Source: Halomonas sp. MCCC 1A13316
GTDB lineage: Bacteria; Pseudomonadota; Gammaproteobacteria; Pseudomonadales; Halomonadaceae
Assembly (NCBI RefSeq): GCF_014931605.1
Contig: NZ_CP053382.1
Span: 930,001 to 994,000, forward strand
Direction of reading: 5' to 3'
DNA: 64,000 nt
In this document: one piece after another, positions 9,304 through 18,535 of the stretch
How positions within the stretch are numbered: the first letter of the stretch is position 1
Layout of the letters: the number at the start of each line of letters is the position of its first letter
Program-made: the position numbers and the translations under genes
Notes under the pieces: generated by a model
Told to the model about the DNA's origin: nothing
Database searches by the model: none
Seen by the model: the letters and a program-made list of their open reading frames with translations, nothing else

Positions 9304-10035
9304 GTGTCCAACTTTGCTCGTTTAGATACGGTAACTATTGGTTTAATCCAGGTGCGCAAAGAGGGGGTCGATCGAGAGCCTGGAAGCTGGTTTGAAGACG
9401 GGCTCGGTCCGTTGGAAGTGAAGGGTGAGGGAGGCGTTGGACGCTTGCTGATCGCCCATGGTGCGGGGGCTGGGCAGCATTCGCTTTATATGAGTCGATT
9501 GCGTAATGCGCTTGCCGAGCAAGGCGTCCAGACCCTGGCCGTGGAGTTCAGCTACATGCAGCGAGCGCAGCTCGAAGGTAAGCGAATACCACCGCCGCCC
9601 ATCGACCATCTGGTAGAAGAATTATCACGCTGGTGCGACACTCTGACACATCCTCAAGGGGGTACTCTGTGGCTCGGCGGGAAATCCCTGGGTGGCCGGG
9701 TGGCCAGCCTGTTGGCGGCACGCCAACCAGCGGCCGGCTTGGTGCTGTGTGGCTACCCTTTCCATCCGCCGCGAAAGCCCGAGAAGTTGCGCCTCGCGCA
9801 TTGGCCGCAGATCACTTGTCCCACTTTGGTGGTGCAGGGCAGCCGCGATCCCTTCGGTACTCGCGACGAGGTCGCCCATTATGAACTGGCTGGGCAGAGG
9901 CAGCTGCACTGGTTAGAGGATGGCGACCACGACTGGAAACCGCGACGACGATCGGGCCGTACTCAGGCGGAACTGATCGAGTACGGTGCGACCGTGATCG
10001 CCGCCTTCATGAAGGAGCACAGGGCGGCAGGATGA
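9304..10035 (+). CDS. Alpha/beta hydrolase of the KANL3/Tex30-like family
   Basis: A 243 aa cytoplasmic hydrolase with no signal peptide. An oxyanion-type LLIAHGAGAG lies near residue 50. The nucleophile elbow is GGKSLGGR (S128), followed by TLVVQGSRDPFG (D182) and LEDGDHDW (H209), which together make a plausible Ser-Asp-His triad. This arrangement matches the COG3571/KANL3-Tex30 group; the substrate is unknown. The GTG start at 9304 is the most upstream option and is not strongly supported by a ribosome site, so the real start may be downstream (for example GTG at 9352). It is divergent from ccoN, with no functional link evident. Confidence 0.8.
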   Translation: MSNFARLDTVTIGLIQVRKEGVDREPGSWFEDGLGPLEVKGEGGVGRLLIAHGAGAGQHSLYMSRLRNALAEQGVQTLAVEFSYMQRAQLEGKRIPPPPIDHLVEELSRWCDTLTHPQGGTLWLGGKSLGGRVASLLAARQPAAGLVLCGYPFHPPRKPEKLRLAHWPQITCPTLVVQGSRDPFGTRDEVAHYELAGQRQLHWLEDGDHDWKPRRRSGRTQAELIEYGATVIAAFMKEHRAAG

Positions 10036-10117
10036 GCAATGTTACGGATGGCGCGGGCTGCAGCGATTGTCGCCGCTGGAACCTGCATCTTCGATAGCGT
10101 TTTGCGTGGCCAGGGCA

Positions 10118-10145
10118 TTGACAACCAAGCCGATCCCTGTAGAAT
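10118..10145 (+). promoter_or_regulatory. Sigma70 promoter of the tRNA cluster
   Basis: Consensus TTGACA at 10118-10123, a 16-bp spacer and TAGAAT at 10140-10145. It ends 18 bp before the first tRNA and is one of the best promoter matches seen in the window. Confidence 0.8.
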
Positions 10146-10163
10146 TCAGCGCCACGTGACCAG

Positions 10164-10239
10164 GGGTGGTTAGCTCAGCTGGGAGAGCACCAGCCTTACA
10201 AGCTGGGGGTCACAGGTTCGAACCCTGTACCACCCACCA
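10164..10239 (+). tRNA. tRNA-Val (TAC)
   Basis: A 76-nt cloverleaf with acceptor GGGTGGT/ACCACCC, A discriminator and encoded CCA. The D-arm is TTAGCTCAGCTGGGAGAGC, the anticodon loop CTTACAA (anticodon TAC) and the T-loop GGTTCGAACC. First member of a five-tRNA cluster. Confidence 0.97.
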
Positions 10240-10287
10240 TCGCTCTCGAAATTCGAAGCAATGGTGATCACGTAGGAAGCAAGCAGC

Positions 10288-10364
10288 GGACCGGTAGTTC
10301 AGTCGGTTAGAATGCCGGCCTGTCACGCCGGAGGTCGCGGGTTCGAGTCCCGTCCGGTCCGCCA
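10288..10364 (+). tRNA. tRNA-Asp (GTC), copy 1
   Basis: A 77-nt cloverleaf with acceptor GGACCGG/CCGGTCC, G discriminator and encoded CCA. Anticodon loop CTGTCAC gives GTC. Its sequence is identical to the two other copies in this cluster. Confidence 0.97.
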
Positions 10365-10390
10365 TCGTTTCCATCGCTGTGTCATCTGTT

Positions 10391-10467
10391 GGACCGGTAG
10401 TTCAGTCGGTTAGAATGCCGGCCTGTCACGCCGGAGGTCGCGGGTTCGAGTCCCGTCCGGTCCGCCA
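10391..10467 (+). tRNA. tRNA-Asp (GTC), copy 2
   Basis: Identical over 77 nt to copy 1, separated from it by a 26-nt spacer. Anticodon GTC, encoded CCA. Confidence 0.97.
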
Positions 10468-10545
10468 CGATGACCTGGCTTGGTGTACTCATGCAGGTGT
10501 ACCTCTGCAAGAGCACTTCGCATGAGCTTCGCAAGTGCGATCCGT

Positions 10546-10622
10546 GGGTGATTAGCTCAGTTGGTTAGAGCACCAGCCTCACATGCTGGGGGTCACTGGT
10601 TCGAGTCCGGTATCACCCACCA
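10546..10622 (+). tRNA. tRNA-Val (CAC)
   Basis: A 77-nt cloverleaf with acceptor GGGTGAT/ATCACCC, A discriminator and encoded CCA. The anticodon stem CCAGC/GCTGG encloses loop CTCACAT, giving anticodon CAC (reads GTG). It differs from the Val-TAC gene in the D-loop and acceptor. Confidence 0.93.
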
Positions 10623-10625
10623 CGC

Positions 10626-10702
10626 GGACCGGTAGTTCAGTCGGTTAGAATGCCGGCCTGTCACGCCGGAGGTCGCGGGTTCGAGTCCCGTCCGGTCCGC
10701 CA
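10626..10702 (+). tRNA. tRNA-Asp (GTC), copy 3
   Basis: A third identical 77-nt tRNA-Asp, only 3 nt after tRNA-Val(CAC). It is the last gene of the cluster and is followed by an intrinsic terminator. Confidence 0.97.
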
Positions 10703-10711
10703 TTCGATTTC

Positions 10712-10740
10712 AGGCCCTGAGCCCCGGCTCGGGGCCTTTT
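10712..10740 (+). terminator. Intrinsic terminator of the tRNA cluster
   Basis: The inverted repeat AGGCCCTGAGC / GCTCGGGGCCT (one G-T wobble) with a 4-base loop ends in TTTT. It lies 9 nt after the last tRNA. Confidence 0.85.
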
Positions 10741-10922
10741 CGTATCGTCTATACTCCCTCCGTCTTGCCTTCGCCCGGCATGCATGCGTCGCGGCGTCTC
10801 CCGTAGCGAAGCAAAGCGTACTGCGTCTTTGGGCGTAAGGCTCGCTTTTCCTTTGCGCCTGCCGCCTGGCTATCATACAGTTGTTTGAAATAACCGTGAC
10901 TCAACCCAAGGAGGAGTTCGGC

Positions 10923-12932
10923 GTGCGCTATCCTCATCTTTTTCGTCCGCTCGAGGTGGGCCACCTGACGCTGCCCAACCGCGTGCTGATGGGCTCCATG
11001 CATACCAATCTCGAAGAGGCGCCGAATGGCTTTGCGCGCCTGGCGACCTTCTATGCCGAGCGCGCCCGTGAGGGCGTGGGCTTGATCGTTACCGGCGGAA
11101 TCGCCCCTAATGCAGAGGGCGCGGTATTCCAGGGGGCCGCCACGCTGGAGCGAGCCGAGCAAGTGGCCGACCATCGCGGCGTGGTCGAGTCGGTACATGC
11201 CGAGGGCAGCCATATCTGCATGCAGATACTGCATGCCGGACGCTACGCTTATTCCCCCGAGCTGGTGGCGCCATCGCCGATCCAGGCGCCGATCAATCCC
11301 TTTATCCCACGCGAGCTCGGCGACGACGAGGTGGAGCGCCAGATCGACGATTACGTGCGCTGTGCTTCCCTGGCGCGTGAGGCCGGGTATGACGGTGTCG
11401 AGGTGATGGGCTCCGAGGGCTACCTGATCAATCAGTTCCTGTGCTTGCGCACCAATCACCGCAACGATCGCTGGGGCGGAGCATTCGAGAACCGCATGCG
11501 CTTTGCGGTCGAGATCGTGTCACGTATCCGTGAAGCAGTGGGTGACGATTTCCTGATCATCTTCCGCCTGTCGATGATCGATCTGGTGGAGGAGGGCAGC
11601 AGCTGGGATGAGGTAGTGGCCCTGGGGCGCGCCATCGAGACTGCCGGCGCCAGCCTGATCAACACCGGTATCGGTTGGCACGAGGCGCGCGTGCCGACAA
11701 TCGTCACAAGCGTGCCTCGGGCAGCCTTCACCGAGGTGACCCGACGAATGAAGGCCGAAATCTCCATCCCGTTGATCACCACCAACCGCATCAACATGCC
11801 CGAGGTGGCCGAGCGGGTCCTGGCCGATGGGCATGCCGACATGGTTTCCATGGCGCGTCCCTTCCTTGCCGATCCGGCCTGGGTGAGCAAGGCGGCCGAG
11901 GGTCGCGACGATGAGATCAACACCTGTATCGCCTGCAACCAGGCGTGCCTCGATCACACTTTCCAGGGCAAGCTTACCTCTTGTCTGGTCAATCCCCAGG
12001 CATGCCATGAGACCGAGCTCGTGGTCGAACCGGCCGAGACGCTGCGCGACGTCGCCGTGGTCGGTGGCGGTCCGGCGGGGATGGCGGCTGCCCTTACCGC
12101 CGCCCGCCGCGGGCACCGCGTCTCGCTGTTCGAGCGCACCGGCGAACTCGGCGGCCAGTTCAACCTGGCGCGCAAGATCCCCGGCAAGGAGGAGTTCGAC
12201 GAAACGCTGCGCTACTACAAGGTGATGCTCTTCAAGCACGGCGTCTCGGTGAGGCTCGGGAGCGAGCCGGATGTGCAGACGCTGCGTGGTTTCGATGCGG
12301 TGATCCTGGCCAGCGGTGTCCGCCCGCGACGGCTCGACCTGCCGGGCATCGATCACCCCAAGGTGATGAGTTATCCCACGGCGATCCTGCATCCCGAGCG
12401 CGTGGGGCCGCGCGTGGCGATCATCGGTGCCGGCGGCATCGGCTTCGACGTGGCCGAGCTGCTCACCCACGTGGGGCATCCGTCACTGGATCGCGAGGCC
12501 TGGTGTGCCGAGTGGGGCGTGGACCTCGGCGTCGCCGAGCGGGGCGGACTGCGGGCGCCCGAGCGGCCCGATACGCCGCGTCAGGTCTACCTGCTGCAGC
12601 GCAAGAGCTCCAAGCCCGGCAAGGGGTTAGGCAAGTCGACCGGCTGGGTGCACCGCATGTCGCTGCGCCATCGCGGCGTCGAGGCGCTTGCCGGCTGTGA
12701 ATATGTCGGCATCGACGACGAGGGCCTGCACATCCGCCACGCCGAGGAGCCGCGCCTGCTCGAGGTCGACAGCGTGGTGGTCTGTGCCGGTCAGGATCCG
12801 GTGCGTGAGCTGCTCGATCCGTTAAAAGAGGCTGGCGTGGCGGTGCATCTGATCGGCGGGGCGGACGAAGCCGCCGAACTCGACGCCAAACGCGCCATCG
12901 ACCAGGGCACGCGGGTGGCGGCCGGACTGTAA
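10923..12932 (+). CDS. fadH: NADPH-dependent 2,4-dienoyl-CoA reductase (FadH)
   Basis: A 669 aa flavo-iron-sulfur enzyme that reduces 2,4-dienoyl-CoA during beta-oxidation of unsaturated fatty acids. The N-terminal TIM barrel of the old yellow enzyme type (FRPLEVGHLTLPNRVLMGSM) carries FMN. Cysteines C335, C338, C342 and C354 (CIACNQAC ... SC) bind a 4Fe-4S cluster, spaced as in E. coli FadH. A Rossmann-type GGGPAGMAAA follows for FAD, and GAGGIGFDVAE for NADPH. The GTG at 10923 is chosen because it aligns with the E. coli start and sits 8 nt after AAGGAGGAG; the open frame extends 14 codons further upstream. Length matches E. coli (672 aa). Transcribed alone. Confidence 0.96.
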   Translation: MRYPHLFRPLEVGHLTLPNRVLMGSMHTNLEEAPNGFARLATFYAERAREGVGLIVTGGIAPNAEGAVFQGAATLERAEQVADHRGVVESVHAEGSHICMQILHAGRYAYSPELVAPSPIQAPINPFIPRELGDDEVERQIDDYVRCASLAREAGYDGVEVMGSEGYLINQFLCLRTNHRNDRWGGAFENRMRFAVEIVSRIREAVGDDFLIIFRLSMIDLVEEGSSWDEVVALGRAIETAGASLINTGIGWHEARVPTIVTSVPRAAFTEVTRRMKAEISIPLITTNRINMPEVAERVLADGHADMVSMARPFLADPAWVSKAAEGRDDEINTCIACNQACLDHTFQGKLTSCLVNPQACHETELVVEPAETLRDVAVVGGGPAGMAAALTAARRGHRVSLFERTGELGGQFNLARKIPGKEEFDETLRYYKVMLFKHGVSVRLGSEPDVQTLRGFDAVILASGVRPRRLDLPGIDHPKVMSYPTAILHPERVGPRVAIIGAGGIGFDVAELLTHVGHPSLDREAWCAEWGVDLGVAERGGLRAPERPDTPRQVYLLQRKSSKPGKGLGKSTGWVHRMSLRHRGVEALAGCEYVGIDDEGLHIRHAEEPRLLEVDSVVVCAGQDPVRELLDPLKEAGVAVHLIGGADEAAELDAKRAIDQGTRVAAGL

Positions 12933-13356
12933 CATGTAGCGTTGACAGCAGAACCCGGCTGGGCAGCTAAGCTGAAGAAATCCCTTGCTGCCCATGATGC
13001 CCTCAACAGCAAGGCGCGACGGCCGGTCACTCGACCGGCCGTCGCGTTGCCGATCACCTTGTTTGTGGCACGTTCGAGGGGCGGATTTTGCTGCAGGACA
13101 CACGTCGTGCGCCTTTGGAGCGTCTCTCCATCCTTTCCGGCACTGCCAGCGCAGCTGGCGAGACTGCGTCCTCACAGCGTTTAATTCACCTTGGTTCACT
13201 CATCGAACCCTTGGCGCCTTCGGCGTTCTCATGATTATCCTTACCTTGCGTTGATTCTTTGCCACCCACTCCGCCCCGAAGTGGCTAGGCTGATGAGTAA
13301 CCCAAGGCGGCCATTCCGACCGGGTGGCCGACAGGGTAGGCAAACAGGAGGCTTCG
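12933..13356. other. 424-bp gap between fadH and prkA with two hairpins
   Basis: No credible ORF is seen. Two adjacent hairpins follow fadH: an 8-bp stem CCTTGCTG/CAGCAAGG (12983-13014) and, directly after it, a perfect 14-bp stem (13015-13046). The rest is the presumed promoter region of the prkA operon. I found no convincing sigma54 (-24/-12) or sigma70 match by eye; GGCTAGGCTGAT near 13285 faintly resembles a sigmaS -10. Confidence 0.6.
13015..13046 (+). terminator. Strong GC-rich hairpin after fadH (terminator-like)
   Basis: A perfect 14-bp inverted repeat (arms beginning CGCGACGGCC and ending GGCCGTCGCG) with loop ACTC. It is followed by TTGCC rather than a T-run, so termination may be incomplete or factor-assisted. 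Confidence 0.55.
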
Positions 13357-15279
13357 ATGAGCATCTTCGATCATGTGCAGAACCGCTTCTCTCGTGTCCA
13401 GCAGGAGGAAATGAGCCTGCAGGAGTATCTGGAGCTGTGTCGTGAGGACCCCATGGCCTACGCCAGCGCCGCCGAGCGGATGCTGAAGGCCATCGGCGAA
13501 CCCGAGGTGATCGACACTGCCAAGGATCCGCGGCTCTCCCGTATTTTTTCCAACAAGGTGATTCGCCGCTATCCGGCCTTTTCCGAGTTCTACGGTATGG
13601 AGGAGGCGATCGAGCAGATCGTGGCTTACTTCCGCCATGCCGCCCAAGGGCTCGAGGAGCGCAAGCAGATCCTCTATCTCCTGGGGCCGGTGGGCGGCGG
13701 CAAGTCGTCATTGGCCGAGCGGCTCAAGCTGTTGATGGAGCGTATCCCGTTCTATGCCATCAAGGGCTCGCCGGTCTTCGAGTCGCCGCTGGGGCTGTTT
13801 TCTCCCGAGGAGGACGGCGAGCTGCTCGAGAAGGAGTACGGTATCCCGAGCCGCTACGTGAAGAGCGTGATGTCGCCGTGGGCGGCCAAGCGACTCAAGG
13901 AGTACGGCGGCGACATTTCGCAGTTCAAGGTGGTACGGCTGTATCCTTCGCGGCTCAACCAGATCGCCATCTCCAAGACCGAGCCGGGGGATGAGAACAA
14001 CCAGGACATCTCCTCGCTGGTGGGCAAGGTCGACATCCGCCAGCTCGAACTCTACTCACAGGACGATCCGGACGCCTACAGCTTCTCCGGCGGCCTGTGC
14101 AAGGCCAACCAGGGCCTGATGGAGTTCATCGAAATGTTCAAGGCACCGATCAAGGTGCTTCACCCGCTGCTGACCGCCACCCAGGAAGGCAACTACAACC
14201 CCACCGAGGGGATGGGGGCGATTCCCTTCGACGGTATCGTGTTGGCCCACTCCAACGAGAGCGAGTGGCAGGCGTTCCGCAACAATCGCAACAACGAGGC
14301 ATTCCTCGACCGCGTCTATATCGTCAAGGTGCCCTACTGCCTGCGTGTCACCGAAGAGATCAACATCTACAAGAAGCTGCTCGAGCACTCTTCGCTCGAT
14401 CAGGCGCCCTGCGCTCCCGACACCCTGCGCATGCTGGCGCAGTTCTCGGTGCTCTCGCGGCTCAAGGAGCCGGAGAACTCGAGCATTTACTCCAAGATGC
14501 GCGTCTACGACGGCGAGAATCTCAAGGACACCGACCCCAAGGCCAAGTCGATCCAGGAGTACCGCGATTCGGCCGGCGTCGATGAGGGCATGGACGGGCT
14601 CTCCACCCGCTTCGCCTTCAAGATCCTGTCGAAGGTCTTCAACTTCGACAACCACGAGATCGCCGCCAACCCGGTGCATCTGCTCTACGTCCTCGAGCAG
14701 CGCCTCGAACAAGAGCATCTGCCCAAGGAGACCTTCGAGCGCTACCTGCGCTACATCAAGGAGTTCATGGCGCCGCGCTATGTCGACTTCATCGGCAAGG
14801 AAATCCAGACCGCCTACCTCGAGTCCTACTCCGAGTACGGCCAGAATATCTTCGACCGCTACGTGACCTATGCCGACTTCTGGATACAGGACCAGGAGTA
14901 TCGCGATCCGGAAACCGGGGAGCTGTTCAACCGTCAAGCACTCAACGAAGAACTGGAGAAGATCGAGAAGCCGGCGGGTATCTCGAATCCCAAGGATTTC
15001 CGCCACGAAGTGGTCAACTTCGTGCTGCGGGCACGGGCCCAGAACAACGGCATGAACCCGAGCTGGCAGTCCTACGAGAAGTTGCGCGGGGTGATCGAGC
15101 ACAAGATGTTCGCCAACACCGAGGAGCTGTTGCCGGTGATCTCCTTCAACGCCAAGGCCTCGACCGCGGACCAGAAGAAGCACGAGGACTTCGTGGCCCG
15201 CATGAAAGATCGCGGCTACACCGAGAAGCAGGTGCGGCTGCTCTCGGAGTGGTATCTGCGGGTGCGTAAATCGCAATAA
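13357..15279 (+). CDS. prkA: PrkA family serine protein kinase (YeaG)
   Basis: A 640 aa cytoplasmic protein with an N-terminal AAA+ domain and a C-terminal PrkA domain. The Walker A is GPVGGGKS (110-117) within [18 protein letters not shown], nearly identical to E. coli YeaG. The N-terminus [11 protein letters not shown] aligns with YeaG, and AGGAGG stands 5 nt before the ATG at 13357, so 11 upstream codons of the open frame are excluded. YeaG acts in starvation and stress responses in enterobacteria. It is followed after 23 bp by yeaH and then spoVR, a widely conserved three-gene module; co-transcription is likely. Kinase activity of the family is reported but its targets are poorly known. 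Confidence 0.95.
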   Translation: MSIFDHVQNRFSRVQQEEMSLQEYLELCREDPMAYASAAERMLKAIGEPEVIDTAKDPRLSRIFSNKVIRRYPAFSEFYGMEEAIEQIVAYFRHAAQGLEERKQILYLLGPVGGGKSSLAERLKLLMERIPFYAIKGSPVFESPLGLFSPEEDGELLEKEYGIPSRYVKSVMSPWAAKRLKEYGGDISQFKVVRLYPSRLNQIAISKTEPGDENNQDISSLVGKVDIRQLELYSQDDPDAYSFSGGLCKANQGLMEFIEMFKAPIKVLHPLLTATQEGNYNPTEGMGAIPFDGIVLAHSNESEWQAFRNNRNNEAFLDRVYIVKVPYCLRVTEEINIYKKLLEHSSLDQAPCAPDTLRMLAQFSVLSRLKEPENSSIYSKMRVYDGENLKDTDPKAKSIQEYRDSAGVDEGMDGLSTRFAFKILSKVFNFDNHEIAANPVHLLYVLEQRLEQEHLPKETFERYLRYIKEFMAPRYVDFIGKEIQTAYLESYSEYGQNIFDRYVTYADFWIQDQEYRDPETGELFNRQALNEELEKIEKPAGISNPKDFRHEVVNFVLRARAQNNGMNPSWQSYEKLRGVIEHKMFANTEELLPVISFNAKASTADQKKHEDFVARMKDRGYTEKQVRLLSEWYLRVRKSQ

Positions 15280-15302
15280 CCGGCGCGAGCCAGGAGGTCA
15301 AC

Positions 15303-16586
15303 ATGACCTATTTCATCGATCGACGCGCCAACGCCAAGAACAAAAGCGCCGTGAACCGTCAGCGCTTCCTCGACCGCTACCGGACGCACATCAAGCGCTC
15401 GGTCGAGGAGGCTGTCAACCGCCGCTCGATCACCGACATGGAGCGTGGCGAGAAGGTCTCGATTCCGACTCGCGACATTTCGGAGCCGGTATTCCAGCAC
15501 GGCCCGGGCGGCAAGCGCACCATCGTCAGCCCCGGCAACAAGGAGTTCGTCGAGGGCGATCGCCTGCGCCGCCCCGGAGGGGGCGGCGGTGGAGGGGGGG
15601 CCGGCGAGGGCAATGCCTCCAACCAGGGCGAGGGCATGGACGAGTTCGCCTTCAGCCTGACCCGCGAGGAATTTCTCGACTTCGTCTTCGACGGCCTGGA
15701 GCTGCCGCACCTAGAGCGCAAGTCGCTCAAGGACTTGGATGAAGTGAAGCCGGTGCGTGCCGGGGTCACCCGTGATGGGGTGCCGGCGCGGATCAATATC
15801 GTACGTTCCATGCGCGAGGCGTATGCCAGGCGCATTGCCATGCGCGCCCCTATACGCCGTGCGCTGCGCGAGGCACAGGAATCGCTGGAAGAGGAGGAGC
15901 GCAAGGACCCGGTACTGCGCAACCCGTCGCGCATCGCCGAACTCAAGAATGAAATCGAACGTCTCGAAAAGCGTCTCGAGGCGGTGCCGTTCATCGACAC
16001 CTACGACTTGCGTTACAACAACCTGGTCAATCAGCCGCAGCCTTCGAGCAAGGCAGTGATGTTCTGCGTGATGGACGTCTCGGGCTCAATGACCCAGGCC
16101 CACAAGGACATCGCCAAGCGCTTCTTCCTGCTGCTGTATCTCTTTCTCGAGCGCAACTACGAGAAGGTCGAGCTGGTCTTCGTGCGCCACCACACCGCGG
16201 CCAAGGAGGTCGACGAGGAGGAGTTCTTCTACTCGCGGGAGACCGGCGGCACCATCGTTTCCAGCGCCCTGACGCTGGTCGACGAGATCATTACCCGCCG
16301 CTACCCCCCGACCCAGTGGAACCTCTATGTGGCCCAGGCCTCGGACGGCGACAACTGGGACGACGATTCGGTGAACTGTCGCGAGCGGTTGATGAAGACG
16401 CTGATGCCGCGCCTGCAGTACTACACCTACGTGGAGATCACTCCTCACGCGCACCAGGCGCTGTGGGAGGAGTACGAGACGGTGGCCGCAGAATTCCCCG
16501 ATCGTTTCGCCATGCGCCAGATCGTCGAGGCGGGCGACATCTATCCGGTGTTCCGCGAATTGTTCAAGCGCCGCGCCGCCCATTGA
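15303..16586 (+). CDS. yeaH: YeaH/YhbH family protein (DUF444, VWA-like)
   Basis: A 427 aa protein with an arginine-rich N-terminus and a glycine-rich linker ([12 protein letters not shown], near residue 95). The C-terminal von Willebrand A-like region contains a MIDAS-like [14 protein letters not shown]. It is the middle gene of the prkA-yeaH-spoVR module and starts at an ATG preceded by AGGAGG. Members are co-expressed with PrkA and proposed to work with it, as AAA+ and VWA proteins often pair, but the biochemical role is unknown. Length matches E. coli YeaH (427 aa). Confidence 0.93.
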   Translation: MTYFIDRRANAKNKSAVNRQRFLDRYRTHIKRSVEEAVNRRSITDMERGEKVSIPTRDISEPVFQHGPGGKRTIVSPGNKEFVEGDRLRRPGGGGGGGGAGEGNASNQGEGMDEFAFSLTREEFLDFVFDGLELPHLERKSLKDLDEVKPVRAGVTRDGVPARINIVRSMREAYARRIAMRAPIRRALREAQESLEEEERKDPVLRNPSRIAELKNEIERLEKRLEAVPFIDTYDLRYNNLVNQPQPSSKAVMFCVMDVSGSMTQAHKDIAKRFFLLLYLFLERNYEKVELVFVRHHTAAKEVDEEEFFYSRETGGTIVSSALTLVDEIITRRYPPTQWNLYVAQASDGDNWDDDSVNCRERLMKTLMPRLQYYTYVEITPHAHQALWEEYETVAAEFPDRFAMRQIVEAGDIYPVFRELFKRRAAH

Positions 16587-16603
16587 GCGAACGAGGAGGC
16601 AAC

Positions 16604-18160
16604 ATGACCCGACGCAAGCCGATTGCCACCGGTTCCGACTGGAACTTCGAGATCCTCGATGCTTACGAGCGGGAGCTGGCCAGGCTGGCCGATGAGTATC
16701 GGCTGGACACCTATCCCAACCAGATCGAGATCATCACCACCGAACAGATGATGGATGCCTATGCCAGCGTAGGCATGCCGGTGGGTTACCATCACTGGTC
16801 GTTCGGCAAGCAGTTCCTGGCGGTTGAGCAGGCCTATCGGCGCGGCCAGATGGGGCTCGCCTACGAGCTGGTGATCAATTCGGACCCCTGCATCGCCTAC
16901 CTGATGGAGGAAAATACCCTGATGATGCAGGTGCTGGTGATGGCGCACGCCTGCTATGGGCACAACTCCTTCTTCAAGGGCAACTACCTGTTTCGCACCT
17001 GGACCGATGCCAGCTCGATCGTCGATTACCTGGTATTCGCACGCAAATACGTGGCCGAGTGCGAGGAGCGCCACGGCGTGACGGCCGTCGAGCAACTGCT
17101 CGATGCCTGCCATGCCTTGCAGAACTACGGCGTCGATCGCTACAAGCGGCCGTCGCCGATCTCCGCCGAGGAAGAAGTGCGGCGCCAGGCGGAGCGCGAG
17201 GAGTATCTCCAGGCCCAGGTCAATACGCTGTGGCGTACCATCCCAGGGCGTCAGCAGGACGACACCCTGCCTGGCAGCCTGGATAGCGACGAAGACCCTC
17301 TGGGGCTGCACGCGGGGGGGCGCTATCCTCCCGAGCCCCAGGAGAACCTGCTCTACTTTCTCGAGAAGAACGCACCGCTGCTGGCACCCTGGCAGCGCGA
17401 GATCGTGCGTATCGTGCGCAAGCTGGCACAGTACTTCTATCCCCAGCGCCAGACCCAGGTCATGAACGAGGGCTGGGCTTCCTTCTGGCACTACACGCTG
17501 ATGAACCGGCTCTACGATGAAGGCTTGGTCGACGAGGGTTTGATGTTGGAGTTCCTGCAGTCGCACACTGCGGTCGTCAGTCAGCCCGGTTTCGACAGCC
17601 CCTTCTACAGCGGCATCAATCCCTATGCGCTGGGCTTCGCCATGTTCAGCGACATCAAGCGCATGTGTGAGAACCCCACCGACGAAGACCGTGAGTGGTT
17701 TCCCGACACGGCGGGCAGCGATTGGCTCGATGCGGTGCACTTCGCCATGCACAATTTCAAGGACGAGTCGTTCATTCAGCAGTTCCTCTCGCCCAAGGTG
17801 ATGCGCGACCTCAAACTGTTCAGCATCGTCGACGACGATCAGGAGGAGATGCTCGAGGTGTCGGCCATCCACGACGAGCGCGGCTATCGCCGGATTCGCG
17901 AGGCCTTGGCGCAGCAATATGCACTATCGCTGCGAGAGCCAAACATACAGGTCTACGAGGCCAACATACGTGGCAATCGCTCGCTTACCCTGCACCACGT
18001 GCAGGACAGTCGACGTCCCATGGGGCGTAGCGTCTATCCGGTGATCCGGCATCTCCATCAGCTATGGGGCTTCCCCGTGCGCCTGGAGTCAATCTCCGAA
18101 GAGGGAGCGGTCGTTCGGCGCTATCAATGGCCGCTACCCGATGAGGAAGGAAAGGAATAA
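16604..18160 (+). CDS. SpoVR family protein (YcgB-like)
   Basis: A 518 aa cytoplasmic protein of the SpoVR family. Diagnostic stretches are YPNQIEIITTEQMMDAY, MPVGYHHWSFGK, MAHACYGHNSFFK and NEGWASFWHY. The conserved histidines and HNSFF region resemble a metal-site arrangement. The ATG at 16604 follows GAGGAGGC and lies 17 bp after yeaH; upstream in-frame sequence belongs to yeaH in another frame. In non-sporulating bacteria these proteins accompany PrkA and DUF444 proteins, as here, and are linked to stress or stationary phase. Function is otherwise unknown. Family length is about 510 aa. Confidence 0.93.
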   Translation: MTRRKPIATGSDWNFEILDAYERELARLADEYRLDTYPNQIEIITTEQMMDAYASVGMPVGYHHWSFGKQFLAVEQAYRRGQMGLAYELVINSDPCIAYLMEENTLMMQVLVMAHACYGHNSFFKGNYLFRTWTDASSIVDYLVFARKYVAECEERHGVTAVEQLLDACHALQNYGVDRYKRPSPISAEEEVRRQAEREEYLQAQVNTLWRTIPGRQQDDTLPGSLDSDEDPLGLHAGGRYPPEPQENLLYFLEKNAPLLAPWQREIVRIVRKLAQYFYPQRQTQVMNEGWASFWHYTLMNRLYDEGLVDEGLMLEFLQSHTAVVSQPGFDSPFYSGINPYALGFAMFSDIKRMCENPTDEDREWFPDTAGSDWLDAVHFAMHNFKDESFIQQFLSPKVMRDLKLFSIVDDDQEEMLEVSAIHDERGYRRIREALAQQYALSLREPNIQVYEANIRGNRSLTLHHVQDSRRPMGRSVYPVIRHLHQLWGFPVRLESISEEGAVVRRYQWPLPDEEGKE

Positions 18161-18199
18161 TCGGAGGAAGGGAGGGGCGATGGCGGGCCTAGGGCCCGC

Positions 18200-18535
18200 T
18201 CATTCCGCGGTGACCCAGGATTGGCACCACCCGCCGGGCTCGACGCTGTTCTGGGGAAACAGCTGGCAGCCTTCACTGCGGCGCTCGAAGAACATGCAGG
18301 TGCTACAGGACTCACCCTCTTCATAAGCCGGATGGTCGCTGGCTTGCTCGGCCGCTTCGACGTAGTTCAACGCCTGGGCCTGCTCGTCGTCGGGGTCGAG
18401 TCTTGGCAGACTCTGGGCGAACGCTCGAGATGACATGACGCCGATTCCCAGGGGCAGGGCGGCTACGCCCAGCAGACTGTTACGTAGAAAGGTACGTCGG
18501 CTCTGTTCGGCCAAGGGGCGGCTCTTTTGGGCCAT
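18200..18535 (-). CDS. High-potential iron-sulfur protein (HiPIP)
   Basis: A 111 aa periplasmic electron carrier. The N-terminal twin-arginine signal is SRRTFLRNS (12-20), followed by a hydrophobic stretch and AFA at 38-40, so the mature form is about 71 aa. Four cysteines C77, C80, C90 and C104 (SCSTC, EGCQLF, GGWCQSW) bind the [4Fe-4S] cluster with HiPIP spacing. The gene is convergent with spoVR. A GGAGA ribosome site precedes the ATG. HiPIPs can replace cytochrome c as donor to terminal oxidases or reaction centres, so a link to the nearby oxidases is plausible but unproven. Confidence 0.95.
   Translation of the reverse strand: MAQKSRPLAEQSRRTFLRNSLLGVAALPLGIGVMSSRAFAQSLPRLDPDDEQAQALNYVEAAEQASDHPAYEEGESCSTCMFFERRSEGCQLFPQNSVEPGGWCQSWVTAE

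Noticed and set aside
9297..9311. TTGAC/GTCCAA near-palindrome as an Anr box for ccoN
   Set aside because: The right half does not match TCAA, and the site is about 160 bp from the ccoN start, inside the 5' end of the divergent gene.
10712..10740. tRNA-associated attachment site or integrated element at the Asp/Val cluster
   Set aside because: No integrase gene, no direct repeat of a tRNA 3' end beyond the true tRNA copies, and core gene fadH follows directly.
13047..13356. Sigma54 promoter upstream of prkA (TGGCACG at about 13066)
   Set aside because: The -12 GC element with correct spacing is absent.
14056..15276. 406-codon antisense frame in prkA, and a 458-codon one in spoVR (16541-17917)
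   Set aside because: Both mirror strongly conserved plus-strand proteins and lack ribosome sites.
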